64,000 bases of DNA from Escallonia rubra. Taxonomy: Eukaryota > Streptophyta > Magnoliopsida > Escalloniales > Escalloniaceae. Positions 11,885-25,600 of the stretch are shown piece after piece. Every line of letters starts with the position of its first letter. The first letter of the stretch is position 1. The notes below the pieces were generated by a model. That model was not told where the DNA came from and did not search any database. It saw only the letters and a list, made by a program, of their open reading frames with translations. Location of the stretch: NCBI GenBank assembly GCA_033065855.1, contig JAVXUO010002887.1, positions 434,001 through 498,000 of the forward strand, read 5' to 3'. Position numbers and translations under genes: made by a program.

Positions 11885-12410
11885 TGGTGGCCGGAGACTT
11901 GTTTCTCTCGTCAAATAGTCCGTTCTCTCGAGTCTCTTTCGTTATAATAAGACAGAAGCATATCTCACTGAATATGATATAGGTTCTCATAGCAGATACG
12001 AAGTGATAATCATCTTATATCAGAGAGATGCCATTCTATTCTTTAGATGTAATTTTTGTATCGAAAGAATAACTGAGACATAAGACCAAAACGACACTAT
12101 CTATTTCAAGAAGTAGATAGCGTCCAGAAATCTTAGTGAAACAAATCTCCAACCACCTTGCCTTGGTGGTTGGCGACTTGTTTCTCTCGTCAGACAATTC
12201 GTTCTCTCGAGTCTCTTTCGTTACGATATGTTGTAGTGTGATTTGATTTATCGCAGTAGGTATGAACAGACAATCAGATTACATTACGGGGACGTCATTC
12301 TATCTTTTCGATACGTTTTCTATACTGAAAGAGAAGAACTGTGATATAAGGCCGAAATGACACTATCTATATCCAAGAAAAGTAATGATGATGTCGATAA
12401 TAATCCTAGT
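11885..12410. repeat. Two-copy tandem duplication, period about 280 bp
   Basis: Copies start near 11885 and 12164. Both share, in order, ggtgg..gacttgtttctctcgtca, a gttctctcgagtctctttcgtta block, a gaaagaa..actg(a/t)gat block, and (a/c)gacactatctat near the end. Divergence is moderate, so the duplication is not recent. It lies about 440-970 bp upstream of the NCED start and may be part of its distal promoter. Confidence 0.7.
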
Positions 12411-12954
12411 AAAAGGGAAGCTTTGAAAGTGGATTATAATGGAGAGAGGAGGTTAGGATTAGTTAAGCATTGTTTAATTGTTGATGATAATGGTCCATGA
12501 ATGAGAAAAACTTTTTGGTGGTGTTGGGTGGGAGGTTATTGGTGCATTGTACACGTTAGAACACTCCTCCGCGTTCGACCCTCTGAAGGAGTGAGCCTTT
12601 CTCACCATTTACGTGTCGGTTCATTTTGTCCCCCTTAACCTAAATCTTGGTCACATCAAGTTGCCCCACACGCTTGCCTTTGCCTTTGCAATTCCCCCCC
12701 TTGACCTCTTCAAAAATATTATCTCAAAAGGCCTTCTTCTTCTACTCTGTTTGTGTCTTGGCAGCAAGTCCAGGCTCCCACAAGAACTTGACTCTGTTTG
12801 ACTCAACATCTCGGGATGCACCAAGATATTTGCAGTAACTCTCTCTTCATTCTCTAAGCCAAAACTCCATATACCACAATTGTTGAACAGATACGTGATG
12901 TTCTCGAAAGTTTGCAAGTTTCTCAGATAAGTGAAACTTAGATTAAGTTTGATG

Positions 12955-13150
12955 GAGGTCATTTGACTCTCTAATTTGACCGTCGGGTCAAATAACTCTC
13001 GAGTTTGATTTTGGTTTGATTTGAGCAGCTTTTGTCGTTCATAGCCTCATTCAAGTGCAGTGACCCGCTAATTTGATCGTCGGGTCATCTCGAGCTTAGT
13101 TTTGTTTTGATTAGAGCAGCTTGTCTCGTTTCACACCCTCGTTTTAGTGT
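12955..13150. repeat. Two-copy tandem duplication, period about 95 bp
   Basis: Both copies contain ctaatttga(c/t)cgtcgggtca, followed by ctcgag..ttgattttg-like text and a gagcagctt..tcgtt block. The copies are diverged and I see no coding potential. Confidence 0.55.
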
Positions 13151-13624
13151 TCTAGTGGGGAGGGGGAGAAAAAGATAGTGTCAATTAGTATAAGCTAGCC
13201 GGGAAGGGATAATTAAATATAGGAAAAAGATCGACAAAATCAAAAGCGATCGATACCTCTTGCGTATGGACGTACTTGTTTTAGTTCATTTCATTTCCTT
13301 GCACTTTCCGAAAAGAAAGAAAAATGGAAAAAAGCAAAGGTGAATGGAAAATGTATTTCTTCACTTACTGTTCTGGATTCCTTTTCCGGCGAAGGAGGTC
13401 GGCTGGGGGCCAGCCCCTCCGACAATCAAGGCTTCCTTTTTAGAGAGTGCACATTTTAGAGATTATTTTACTTCTTTCAAAACTGTAAAAGTTATCAGCT
13501 AATTGACTTTACTAATTATCACCCTTGACATTTCTTGCATAGCTAACCATGAACTACTCCTAGAAATCGATGGCATACCTACCTTACTTATGACCATTTA
13601 CTTGAACTACTCTTTATATGCCAA

Positions 13625-13635
13625 TATATATAGTG

Positions 13636-13681
<46 letters not shown>
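13625..13681. repeat. (TA)n-(TG)n microsatellite
   Basis: Short AT dinucleotide runs lead into an uninterrupted run of about 16-17 TG units. Such compound repeats are usually length-polymorphic. Confidence 0.9.
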
Positions 13682-13682
<1 letters not shown>

Positions 13683-16600
13683 GGTACTCTTCGTTTACAT
13701 CAGTTCTAGAAAAAAAAAGGAAAAAAAAAGTTGGCATCTTGTTTTGATGTTTTGTTTTTTTTGTAATAACTTAAAACGTTGTATAATTATTTTAAAATTT
13801 TAAATTGGGATGGATTAAGTCTCATTTTCATAACTTTGGGATCCCAAATCTAAGGGATACGTCATCAAACCCCACTTGTTGAGCTAGGAAAGACTTCTCG
13901 ATAAATTGGTCGTCATTCAGGATAACCAACTCAGGAATGATTTGTATTGATTAATGGATAGTGAGGAAACAAATATTAAAAGAGAATACGAGATTTTTTT
14001 CATGGAAACAAATGTCAAAAGAAAATTGGTTCGCATTAGGGGATTGAAATACGAGATTTTTTTCATGCCACAGTCCGAATGCAAAAGGCCCGAACCAGTT
14101 TTGCAATCATCCTCAACTCACAAGAAAGATTTGCAATACCAACCAATAACTCAAAGACTGGTTTCTCAACCACTTCACCTCAATTCTAATTCCTGAGAGT
14201 AACCCAAACGAGAGCAAGGATCTGCAATAAGTAGGAAATCTTGTATCACAACTAATCCTTGATCAACCAAGGGGATTGGATGTACCATTCACAGCAGCGG
14301 AGATCAAGACTGCAGTCTTCCAGTCGGATCCACGTAAGTCTCTCGGCACGGACAGTTTTCCTCCATTTGTTAACCAAAGATGTTGGGAGTTCAATCACTC
14401 TTGAGAGCGTTTCAAATACACGCCATCGTTTAAACACGGTCAAATTAAGTGCAATTACAAGAGATTGTCCAAACTTGTTATCTCAAACTTACGTAGCGTA
14501 TTACATTTTGTCCATCTTCATATAGATTCTCGGCCTCCTCACTTAGCGCACGAGATTCCCCCCCCCCCCCAAACCGAGTCAAACAACTCTTTCCACATTT
14601 AAACTCATGTTTATGGTGTAAAAACAATTATTGCGCCAAGTCTCATACGATCATAATATTGAAAAAATATATACATATAGCGCTAGTCGTGACAGCTATT
14701 CTACTCTAGTCTACTCAATATATATAGAGCTAGTTGTGACATGTACGTAATTTACATAATCAGGTCTTCTTAACTTAGATATCATCATGTCAGGTGAAGA
14801 AATCTACCAGAAATCCTCAAATAATGGAGGTGGGTTACCCCTCATCAGGGGGCAAAAGTGATTGTCATTTCTGAAAACCCTTGTTCCTTTTAAAACACTC
14901 TTTCTTCATAAGTTCATACCAATGAAGTCATAATTGGACTGCTTTTATTATAGTACTGTAGTTAGTTATAGTTATTGCTGTATTATTATATGGATTTGTA
15001 ACCTTGTTGGTAGAGATTCTTTTTCCCCTCCACATGAGGCATTCTCATAAAGTTTTGGACTTCCAATCATAGTCTCACAACAATATCCTTGACTCATATT
15101 CAATCTAATAAACTAGTCATTTCATTATGGAAGTTTAGTTCGCATAATGTCATGGATGACATCCCTAGAAAAAGGTGGCTTATTTTAAGTTTAAAGCGTT
15201 TGATTTGATAGAGATATGATCTTTTTGGCACCTGCCGTCAGATCTTCATCTAAACCAAACATTCTTAATTCACCCCTGATAATAATATGTGCTTGGTCAC
15301 GTTCCGGTTTCCATTGACAAATATTTTTAACTTTTTTTTAGTTTTTTTTTTTTTTAATAGAAGGTGCTTCAAAATAATGCTCAAGTCGGAGTACTGGATT
15401 ACCCATCACTTTTCTTCATTTTCTCATTTCTTCTGTGTTTTGATTTTTAGGTGACCAGTCCAATATAATCGTTCTAAACTAAAGTTTTAACGTAGATTAC
15501 TATGTTTGCGTAGGTATTTAGTTACTATGATGGTGGGTTTTCTACTTTAAGTTAAAAAGTTCACTCTCTACAAAGATTAGGACCATATACCCCAAACGTG
15601 GTACAAAAATGCTTAATGTAATCCTACGTCAACGGGTAGAAAAGTGACAAAGAAAAAAAAAATGCTGAAAAAACAGAACGGGCTTTTTAGTGGATAACGA
15701 ATCCTCGAACGACTGTGCTTTTGGTGTCGAAAAAGGAAAGTGATTTTTACACGATCTTAAAGCTTATAGTTAGCGTCTAAACATCTCTAATAAGCGATTT
15801 AAATAATGTTAAACATCAACGTATTTAATTTCGATCCATTGGACTGGGATATCACATGATTAACTTGGAGGTGTTTGTTTAAAGTCACGTTGCTAACATG
15901 GCCTGACCATGATACAAGGGAGTCCTCAAGCTTAAAAGTTGTTTAATACTCCTAGCTAACGAGAGGATCCTGAAATCGGTTATACAAACTGGTGGCGGTT
16001 GGCACATGAAAGCAACTGCTGTTGGAATTAATGTTCTGGGACAGAGTAGACTAGTACTTAACATTAGTCAATAGAAATGTGAGATCTTACGAAATCATGA
16101 ATAACGACCTTGCTTACTTGCAAAAATACGCTTTGTAAGAAAGACAAACATTGCTCCCGAGTATGTTCCGTATTGTTTGACTTTGTCTCTCAAGTATGCA
16201 CCGTAGTTTGTATCATCTTTTCTTGAACATACTTTGAAGTGGACAGTGCACTCGTTGATTACTTACTCACGTTACGTAAATCAATTTTTTTTCCTTTTAT
16301 CCCGATCCTCGCGCGTAATCAATGGTCTCCGATGCTAGTTCTGTGAATGTGAGACAGTACATTTTGTCCAAATTCCAAAACCAGGAAGCCCATGGTCCGA
16401 TCATCATTGGCAACCACAGGGCCAAGATTATTGCGCTCCTGCTGCGTGCTACTTGCAGGGATCACTCTCCAATGCCTTCCATGTTACACGAACACATGCT
16501 CAGGGTGGTAAATACACATGCTACACGTGCAGCAGAGACTTCAATTCATGCCACTTCTACATGCTACCACATGCGTTACCATCATTGTTTGTCAACCCAA

Positions 16601-19094
16601 CGCGTATTCATATCACATCAAAATGATAATAATAATAATAATAATAATACAACGATCCAATTCTTGGAATAATACATCCAAATTTTCCTATCGGTAGGTT
16701 TAAGTCTATCTCATGCAGAAAATATATTGTAAATAATGGGGCGGCACTATAATAATAACACAGTAAGTAACAAGGTAATGCTTAAGGAGTCAGGATTGGG
16801 TTAATCTAATTCTGGGATATATGACAATCATGTGATAATCATGAAATTTGGTGCCAAAGTTATCATGCGCATACCAAAAGGCCAGGGCAGTGATATATTA
16901 ACACTGGGGATTCTAAATTAGCCATGAACAAAGCTTGCAGCCCACCATTGTATCAAGTAAATAAAGTTGTTTTCTAACATAAAATTACACTGTAATACTT
17001 ATCTAATTGCTCTTAAGGTACGTAGGGGCATGGTTTTGTGTGTTTTCATTAGTCAAGGCAGCACTTTTTTAATTTGGCACCTAAAAGGATAAACTAAGCC
17101 AACCGACTTTACCTGAAAAAACTACCAACTGCAAGACCCAACGAAGCCTAATTAAATAGGATGTCAAATCAACATGGTAGCGGTCATGTAATCCCATTTT
17201 AAATGTACGAAAGGGTAGGCTACAAGCTTCAAGAAACATGGTTGTGTCCCCATTCTTGGACGGTTGATGGCTGATAAGTTCATGCACTGTCGAGAGGAGT
17301 GTGGTCAATGACTTGTGAAGATGAAGTCTTTTGACGACGCATCTGAAGCAAATCAAGAATCGCCAAGTTGATTCTAAACGGTTTGAGTTCGACTTCTTTC
17401 AGCTATACTGAAATGATTTATGCAGGACTTTTGATGATGCCGTGAGATAATTAGTATTTGGCCCACACGAGAGACCATGAGAAATGGAAATGTTGGCAAC
17501 TTCCTTTAGGACCAAAAAGATCGAGGAAAGGATTTTTTGAGTATAAATATGTCAGTCTGACCATACTGATCAACACAGAGATTCCGCCCATGGCCCATTG
17601 GTGAGAGAATTATGCAAGAGATGCACATGGAGCGTCGGGATTGGATAGCGGGAGCAGATGTGAGGTGGGTTTTTGGAAATTTGAGCAAAGGGGGTGTAGG
17701 GTCTCCTTACACAGACACACTTAAATGAAAACAAACTGGGGAAGGTGGAAAAGCCCTAGTTGAGTTCGAGGTTTACTTGATGATTGGTGTAAGTCTGTTT
17801 CTTGATAACTAAATAGGTTGACAATTACATATTTCAGATGAGATTTAACTAAGTCACAAGATAACTACGTTAACTTTCAAAAGAAAAATATTGGTTGCGA
17901 ATGTGTGAGCATGAGTGCGCCCGTCCGAAGAACTCTTTGGGAGGAAAAAAGAGTCGGTACAGACGTACACAGTTGCAACTCCACTTCAATTATTTTAGCT
18001 CTTATGTCATGTAATTGAGCGTCATTCCACAATCAAACTTTAATGAAGTTGAAGATGTTTTTCGATCCTGGAATACTGGTTTCCTACGGCTGCAGGTTGG
18101 GGTGATGACCGATGAGAAGCCCACCAACCTTCACACCAAAAGATTAGCTAGCCCTTTAACGCCAAGTGCATGCAGCCAGTGGTCAAGAACTTGTTGCACA
18201 ATGGGATCAAAATTGTTATGAGCTGCATGGTTAAAAGCCTTTTATTGAAGGAGTTTGTTGGCTGCCTAAAGCAAAAACCTTTAAGAAACTTTTTACCGTT
18301 TTAATCATCTTTTCGTTGATTTCGCTCATGCCGTGTAAGAAGAAATACAACAAATTCATACTTTTATCTTTTTTGTAGTCCCAACCATTAAACCGTTTTT
18401 GACATTTATCTTGGTAAGTGTATCACAATAGCAAGTTTGGGAATTACTATTGGCACTTCAAAAATGAACTAACACGTTCCATATGTGTCACATGGAATAG
18501 ACTAGTTCAATTTGGAGTTTAATTGGCATTTTTCATGAATATGTGTTTGTTTCTTAATCAAATCTATACTTGTTTGGCATTCTAGGCCTATTTTCATACA
18601 GATTACTTAAATGCATCTCTGAACCAAACACTACCATAAGTTGTGCATGCCCTATTATTATGCTCTGGTAGGCTTGAAACACATTACAATCTATTCTATA
18701 GTAAACATTAATTGTCGCTAGACATTGCTAGTGATTTTTGCAGATATCTTCAGTAAGAATTCTTAACAATTTTTTTTAGCGTCACTGACTATATTCTGTG
18801 ACCATCATCTATCATTATTAAGTCGTACACTCTTCTTATAAACCCATTTGGCAAAAAAAAAAATTTCTTTCTCTCTTAAATGCTAGATCCTCGTGTAAGA
18901 GGATTAGGAAGTCACTTGTCTATTTATGCCAGATACATGCAATGTCATTGTTCTTCTTTCATTTCTTGTGTTGAAACCAAACTCATTGGCACTGTTCTAG
19001 AGTTTGGCTCTAAGTCTAACTTAGGCTTTGCATCATTGACTACCAGACTCATGCCACGTGTAGAATCCAATTTTCTGGGAAGGAACAAATTTTT
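13682..19094. other. Long intergenic stretch without supported genes
   Basis: Scattered open frames up to about 116 codons lack family resemblance, good splice sites or codon bias. The longest, at about 16322-16672, ends in an asparagine run encoded by the AAT microsatellite. A C-run lies near 14562, and small inverted gtcgc motifs near 18710-18790. No RNA gene was recognised. Confidence 0.5.
16624..16649. repeat. (AAT)n microsatellite
   Basis: About eight consecutive AAT units preceded by gat. Confidence 0.9.
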
Positions 19095-19655
19095 TTTTTC
19101 AACAGAAATAACATTAATAGCAAAATTTTACAGCTTGGTCCCTAGTGTGGGTAACACATGCTATATCAGCTGCCAACAAGGGGAAGACCACCTCTGGTGG
19201 TCACATGAGATATACAAAAGACTCCCCTTATTGAACACCTAAATTGGCTAGACAATCAGCACATCGGTTACCTTCTCTATATACATGATCAATATTGGAC
19301 TTAGTAGCTTTAACAAGATAGCTACAGTCTTTGATAATGTTACTCAAGGGATGAAATTGATTCTTGTTTCCCAGGATAAGGTCTCTAGCAACTTGAGAGT
19401 CAGTTTCAATAGTTACGTTAATCAGTCACAGGTTCTTGATCATTATAGTTGTTTGTAATATTCCATGGAGTTTTGCTTCAACAGCACTAGCAGGGGGGAA
19501 GAAAACCGTAGAAGCCTCCCAGCTATTCACCGCCACTGTTGCGCATCAGTCCTTCAAAACCAACAGACATGTCAGTTTTAGCACAGCCATTTACGTTGAG
19601 TTTTACGGTACCTGCCGTTGGAACACACCACGAAATTAGTCTATGAGTTTTAATG
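19095..19655 (-). pseudogene. Non-LTR retrotransposon RNase H domain remnant
   Basis: On the minus strand, conceptual translation shows the order typical of the RNase H domain trailing plant L1-type LINEs and related genes: a W-x-P..G-x-V-K-L-N-V-N-G strand, then GG(F) segments, a conserved acidic stretch around ETDSQVARDLI, and a C-terminal VYREGNRCADCLANLG motif. The first catalytic Asp of the usual N-x-D-G is replaced, and several stops and shifts break the frame, so it is dead. It lies head to head with the plus-strand LINE tail at about 20.4 kb. Confidence 0.6.
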
Positions 19656-20369
19656 GTGTTTTTCTCTTCCTTGTTTTTTTTTGTTACAAAAAAGACTGGA
19701 CCGTAAGGCTCTGATCCAACCGGCATGGAGTATTGCGCCTCGGGGACCTACAAGGCCGCCACATACATCTGAGCCCCCGATTCCCGCACCTATGTCGGGG
19801 TCGAAGCACACAAGGACCCGTGTATGGAACACAAGCAGGGCGAGGACGTAAGTTTGCCACCAACAAATGCGGCAGACAGGAATTGTTGCACATAATAGTG
19901 TCATCTTGCTTCACACGCTGAAGTGGATCTCCAAGGGTTGGGCACGTCGGTAAAATGTTACGTGGAATCCCAGTTGCCATCAATTCACTGTACAATTAAT
20001 GACTAGGACTAGGAGTAGGATGAACTTATTATGTCTCCTAGGAGTACTGTTAGTACATGATGAAATTATAAGTTGACGAGTTTGTATTGCGTGAAAATTA
20101 GTATTTTGTTATTGAAAATTTTAAAATTCTTAAAAAGAAAAAAAACGAAAATTTCATTCTCTTTGGGACTGTTTCACCTTGCATCATTATGTCTAGCTTT
20201 CGTAAAATATAGGAAAAAGTTGAGAAGTGGATGGTCCGTATAGCTTATAACTTTCTGTATGCCAACAGATGATGTCTGCTTAATAGCCGAAGTGACTTTC
20301 AATTAATAATGTTAGAAAATTACTATTAATTTAATAATAACCTTAGAGACTTTCAATTAATAACGTTAA
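19656..20369. other. Spacer between two divergent LINE remnants
   Basis: Contains a GC-richer block (about 19700-19960) of unknown origin beside a T-run/aca region near 19670-19690. It also has a short tandem repeat, gactttcaattaataa(t/c)gtta, at about 20296-20372. No gene is supported. Confidence 0.4.
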
Positions 20370-21056
20370 AAAATCAGCTTGGGAGGCATTCAGGAGGTAT
20401 GGGGTCTGTGATGCATTATGGAAATTCATATGGTTCATAGGCAATATTCCTAGATATGCAATAATGCTATAGATATTAAGGAGAGGAAGGCTCAGAACCA
20501 AAGCAAAATTGAAAGCATGGGGTATACTACATGATAACCAATGTGTAATGTGTATGAAAAGTGCGGAAATTGAAGATCACTTGTTCACTCAATGCCCTTT
20601 TGCAACTGAGCTATGGCATATTGTTTTGGGAAGACTGCGGATACAAGTCAATTTACAATCAGGGAAGCAATTTAGTTCCTTTGTAGCACAGAAGTTTAAG
20701 GGAAAAAGCTTTCAAAGTAAACTGGGGAGACTGACTGTGGGGCTGCTACTGTCTATAGCATTTGGCAAGAGAGAAGTACAAGAATTTTTGAAAGGAAACA
20801 AACAAGTATTCAAGGATGTATGTTTGTTATTCAGCAAGGGATCAAGTCCAGAGCGTATAGCTGGCCAAGAGTTCCAGCAACATCAAGGAATAAAAACCTG
20901 TGCAGTGTATGGGGGTTAGACGTAGATAAGTTGTTGGAGCTTTAGTTGTATATGTGAGGAATATGTACGTATAGTGAGTCAGGCAATGTAAGATTGATAA
21001 ACAGGGATGTAATTGTTCATAATACAATACAAAGGACATTTAGACCCCAAAAAAAA
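20370..21056 (+). mobile_element. 5'-truncated L1-type LINE tail (zf-RVT region)
   Basis: Conceptual translation from about 20385 shows a reverse-transcriptase-associated zinc-binding (zf-RVT) layout: W-K-x-I-W followed by a basic R-L-x-T-K-A-K-L segment. Then comes C-V-M-C-x-x-x-x-E-x-E-D-H-L-F-x-x-C-P and A-T-E-L-W, with the Cys/His spacing typical of plant LINE ORF2 ends. One stop breaks the upstream part. The following 3' UTR-like sequence ends in aatacaaagga and a short A-run at about 21048-21057. It is 5'-truncated, with no clear target-site duplication. Confidence 0.65.
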
Positions 21057-21057
21057 A

Positions 21058-22670
21058 TTACTGTTAAGAATTGTTGCTAAAGTGCTTACGAAAACGTCAT
21101 TAACAAGATTTAACAGCAATTAATTAACACTATACGGAGTTGCAAGCTATTCTTGCTATCGGTAGGACTAGAGATAAAAATATCTTGTAAGATATATTGT
21201 ACCAAATGGCGGTATGTTGCATCAACGTATCAAAACTTCTGCCATGTTCAACAAAATACTATGAAAAAAAAAGTTACATCACGGTATCTCGCTTTTGTTG
21301 AATAGTACAATAGCATTTGTTTAGAGTGAGAAAGCAAAATGGGACTTTGAATTCCATGCCTTTACATTAAAGAGTTAATGAGTGGAGCCAATTGGGATAT
21401 TTTCTCTTCAGATTCAAATCGACATTATTGGGGGGCGGTGAGAACTGAGAACTGAGAACTGAGAAGAAAGAAAGATAAATATGTTCAATTTTGTGGGGGA
21501 GGGTTGGTTTGGGCCGAGTTGGGCCTCAGGAGTAGTCCTCTCCTTGTCGGTATCTTGTCTGGGGGCCCACCTCCTTTAACCCCCACACATGCTGGCTTGC
21601 TGTTCCCTCCCTGCTCATCTGCTGTACATCGGTTCCTCCTATCGAGATTACAGTCAAAATCTTTTCACGAAGAAAACGGATTAATTTAGACAGAAGAGAA
21701 AAGAGGACCTGGGTAGCAATAAGTAGGATAGCAATGTCTGCTAATTCAGTTCGTGACGTTATGTATAAAACTTGGATCGGTCTTCATCTATCAGAAATAC
21801 AAAAGTCGAGATATGTAGTTCGGACCCAAATAAAATTTCGCAACGAATAAAAAGAAAAAAAGTTAGACTCTTATAGACTTCCTCGTTGCCATAATCCCTC
21901 CAATAATATCAAGAACCCTAATAATTGGATGTGAAGAATATCTCTTAGATGCTACTTTAATCAACAAGGAACCAAGACACTTGGTCTGTGTCTGGTAGCT
22001 AGCTAGGTACAGTGGCTTTAAGGTGACAGTCATACTCAACTCGCTATCTGCTTTTCCATTTCTGGCTTTCTGTTTGGTATGGGACAAGCCGGTGCACGCC
22101 ATTCTGGTTTTTCTTTCCTCGGTAAGTTTATCTTGCCAAACGAATTTTGAATCTTGTGTATTTCCTGGATTAACCTTATCCCGGGCTGTGATTGTTCGCA
22201 ATTATTTGAGATTGTTTAGGGTTCTGAGTTTTGAATCTTGTGTATTTAGCTTTGTTGGGAGTAAGTGTGACGGTACAACCCGCTCTACGACAAATTCTAG
22301 TTTTCCGATTTTTGGAGGATGTTGGTATTTGTTGAATTTGATGTAACGTAAATTTTTTCTACTAGGGAAAAGAGAACATTAATTATCTCAAAAGGATTTA
22401 TAAATATTAGCTGTGCATCCATATCTTACTTGTTGTTCGTAGAAGCAAAATAACACCCTTGAGGTCTTGTCTGATAGATATTGTTGATTTTTTCTTTATA
22501 TCTTCCGTTCAAGTCACTTCGAAATACAACCGAAAAGAATTAATTTATTGCCGAGTATGGATGCCTACCTTTGATGCGCCTTGAAAGTTGAGTGTGACGT
22601 AGGCTGAAATTATAACTCAATAATATGTTTGATTTGCTTATATTTGATCATTAGCATTGTGGTTTACTTT
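21058..22670. other. Intergenic stretch before the tandem array
   Basis: No supported gene. The segment at about 22020-22260 has a near-repeat, gttttgaatcttgtgtattt, at about 22146 and 22228, and a cggtaagt donor-like site near 22119. It could be the leader of an unidentified transcript, but no coding exon follows before the array. Confidence 0.35.
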
Positions 22671-25600
22671 TTTTTTCCTCAAGAATCAACAAAGTGCAGC
22701 TCCTAATATGCCAAAGGTGGTAAATTGTGACAACTTCAACTGAAAAATAGCGTAAGTAACATTTTCCTTGCGATTAAACTGTTTAAATAGAAAAAGAAGT
22801 CATGTCCCAGTGGCGGACCTTCCGCATGACCATGGGGGGCCACGGCCGCCACCAAATTTGGAGACCTTCGGCATGACAAGAGAAAGAACTTACATACAAG
22901 TGGCAATTGAATGTGTAAACAATCAAAAATATATATGTCGGTGAACACATTTGTCAAATCTGTAATTCTCCCAAAAACAGGTTGATTTTTACGTGTGTCT
23001 ACATAAAAATCAAAGGTTGATTTTTTCCTCAACAATCAACAAAGTGCAGCTTTTAATATGCCAAAGGTTGTAAATTGTGACAACTTCAACTGAAAAATAA
23101 TATAAGTAACATTTTCCTTGTGGTTAAACTATTTAAATAGAAAAAGAAGCCATGTCCCAGTGGCAGACCTTCCGCATGACCATGGGGGGCCACGGCGGCC
23201 ACCAAATTTGGAAACCTTCGGCATGACAAGAGAAAGAGCTTACATACAAGTGACAACTGAATGTGTAAACAATCAAAAATATATATGTCAGTGAACACAT
23301 TTGTCAAATCTGTAATTCTCCCAAAAACAGGTTGATTTTTATGTGTCTGCAAAAAACTCAAAGGTTGATTTTTTCCTCAAGAAACAACAAAGTGCAGCTT
23401 CTAATATGTCAAAGGTTGCAAATTGTGACAACTTCAACTGAAAAATAGTGTAAGTAACATTTTCCTCGTGGTTAAACTGTTTAAATAGGAAAAAAAAACT
23501 CGTAAACCTTCCGCATGACCATGGGGGGCCACGGCCGCCACCAAATTTGGAGACCTTCGGCATGACAAGAGAAAGAGCTTACATACAAGTGACAACTGAA
23601 TGTGTAAACAATCAAAAATATATATGTCGGTAAACACATTTGTCAAATCTGTAATTCTCCCAAAAATAGGTTGATTTTTATGTGTGTCTACATAAAAATC
23701 GAAGGTTGGTTTTTTCCTCAAGAATCAACAAAGTGCAGCTTCTAATATGCCAAAGGTTGTAAATTGTGACAACTTCAACTGAAAAATAATGTAAGTAACA
23801 ATTTCCTCGTGGTTAAACTATTTAAATAGAAAAAGAAGCCATGTCCCAGTGTCGGACCTTCCGCATGACCATGGGGGGCCACGGCCCCCACCAAATTTGG
23901 AAACCTTCGGCATGACAAGAGAAAGAGCTTACATACAAGTGACAACTGAATGTGTAAACAATCAAAATATATATGTCGGTGAACACATTTGTCAAATCTG
24001 TAATTCTCCCAAAAACAGGTTGATTTTTACGTGTGTCTACATAAAAATCAAAGGTTGATTTTTTCCTCAAGAAACAACAAAGTGCAGCTTCTAATATGCC
24101 AAATGTTGTAAATTGTGACAACTTCAACTGAAAAATAATGTAAGTAACATTTTCCTCGTGGTTAAACTATTTAAATAGAAAAAGAAGCCATGTCCGAGTG
24201 GCGGATCTTCCGCATGACCATGGGGGGCCACGGCCCCCACCAAATTTGGAAACCTTCGGCATGACAAGAGAAAGAGCTTACATACAAGTGACAAGTGAAT
24301 GTGTAAACAATCAAAAATATATATGTCGGTGAACACATTTGTCAAATCTGTAATTCTCCCAAAAACAGGTTGATTTTTACGTGTGTCTACATAAAAATCA
24401 AAGGTTGATTTTTTCCTCAAGAAACAACAAAGTGCAGCGTCTAAAATGCCAAATGTTGTAAATTGTGACAACTTCAACTGAAAAATAGTGTAAGTAACAT
24501 TTTCCTCGTAGTTAAACTGTTTAAATAGGAAGAAAAAAAAAAGCCATGTCCCAATCGCAGACCTTCCGCATGACCATGGGGGGCCACGGCCGCCACCAAA
24601 TTTGGAGACCTTCGGCATGACAAGAGAAAGAGCTTACATACAAGTGACAACTGAATGTGTAAACAATCAAAAATATATATGTCGGTAAACACATTTGTCA
24701 AATCTGTAATTCTCCCAAAAACAGGTTGATTTTTATGTGTGTCTACATAAAAATCAAAGGTTGATTTTTTCCTCAAGAATCAACAAAGTGCAGCTTCTAA
24801 TATGCCAAAGGTTGTAAATTGTGACAACTTCAACCGAAAAATAGTGTAAGTAACATTTTTCTCGTGGTTAAACTGTTTAAATAGAAAAAAAAGCCATGTC
24901 CCAATCGCAGACCTTCCGCATGACCATGGGGGGCCACGGCCGCCACCAAATTTGGAGACCTTCGGCATGACAAGAGAAAGAGCTTACATACAAGTGACAA
25001 CTGAATGTGTAAACAATCAAAAATATATATGTCGGTAAACACATTTGTCAAATCTGTAATTCTCCCAAAAACAGGTTGATTTTCATGTGTGTCTACATAA
25101 AATATGTGTGTCTACATAAAAATCAAAGGTTGATTTTTTCCTCAAGAATCAACAAAGTGCAGCTTCTAATATGCCAAAGGTTGTAAATTGTGACAACTTC
25201 AACTGAAAAATAATGTAAGTAACATTTTCCTCGTATTTAAACTGTTTAAATAGAAAAAGAAGCCATGTCCCAGTGGCAGACCTTCCGCATGACCATGGGG
25301 GGGCCACGGCCGCCACCAAATTTGGAGACATTCGGCATGACAAGAGAAATAGCTTACATGTGACAACCGTGTGTAAACACATTTGTCAAATCTGTAATTC
25401 TCCCAAAACAGGTTGATTTTTATGTGTGTCTACATAAAAATCAAAGGTTGATTTTTTCCTCAAGAATCAACAAAGTGCAGCTTCTAATATGCCAAAGGTT
25501 GTAAATTGTGACAACTTCAACTGAAAAATAATGTAAGTAACATTTTCCTCGTATTTAAACTGTTTAAATAGAAAAAGAAGCCATGTCCCAGTGGCAGACC

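Noticed and set aside
16322-16672. 116-codon frame with a C-terminal Asn run
   Set aside because: No family resemblance. The run of Asn is just the AAT microsatellite, and no splice or promoter context was seen.
24124-24618. 164-codon minus-strand frame in the tandem array, as a real gene
   Set aside because: It arises where two repeat units happen to join in frame. The same text recurs in all units and matches no protein family.
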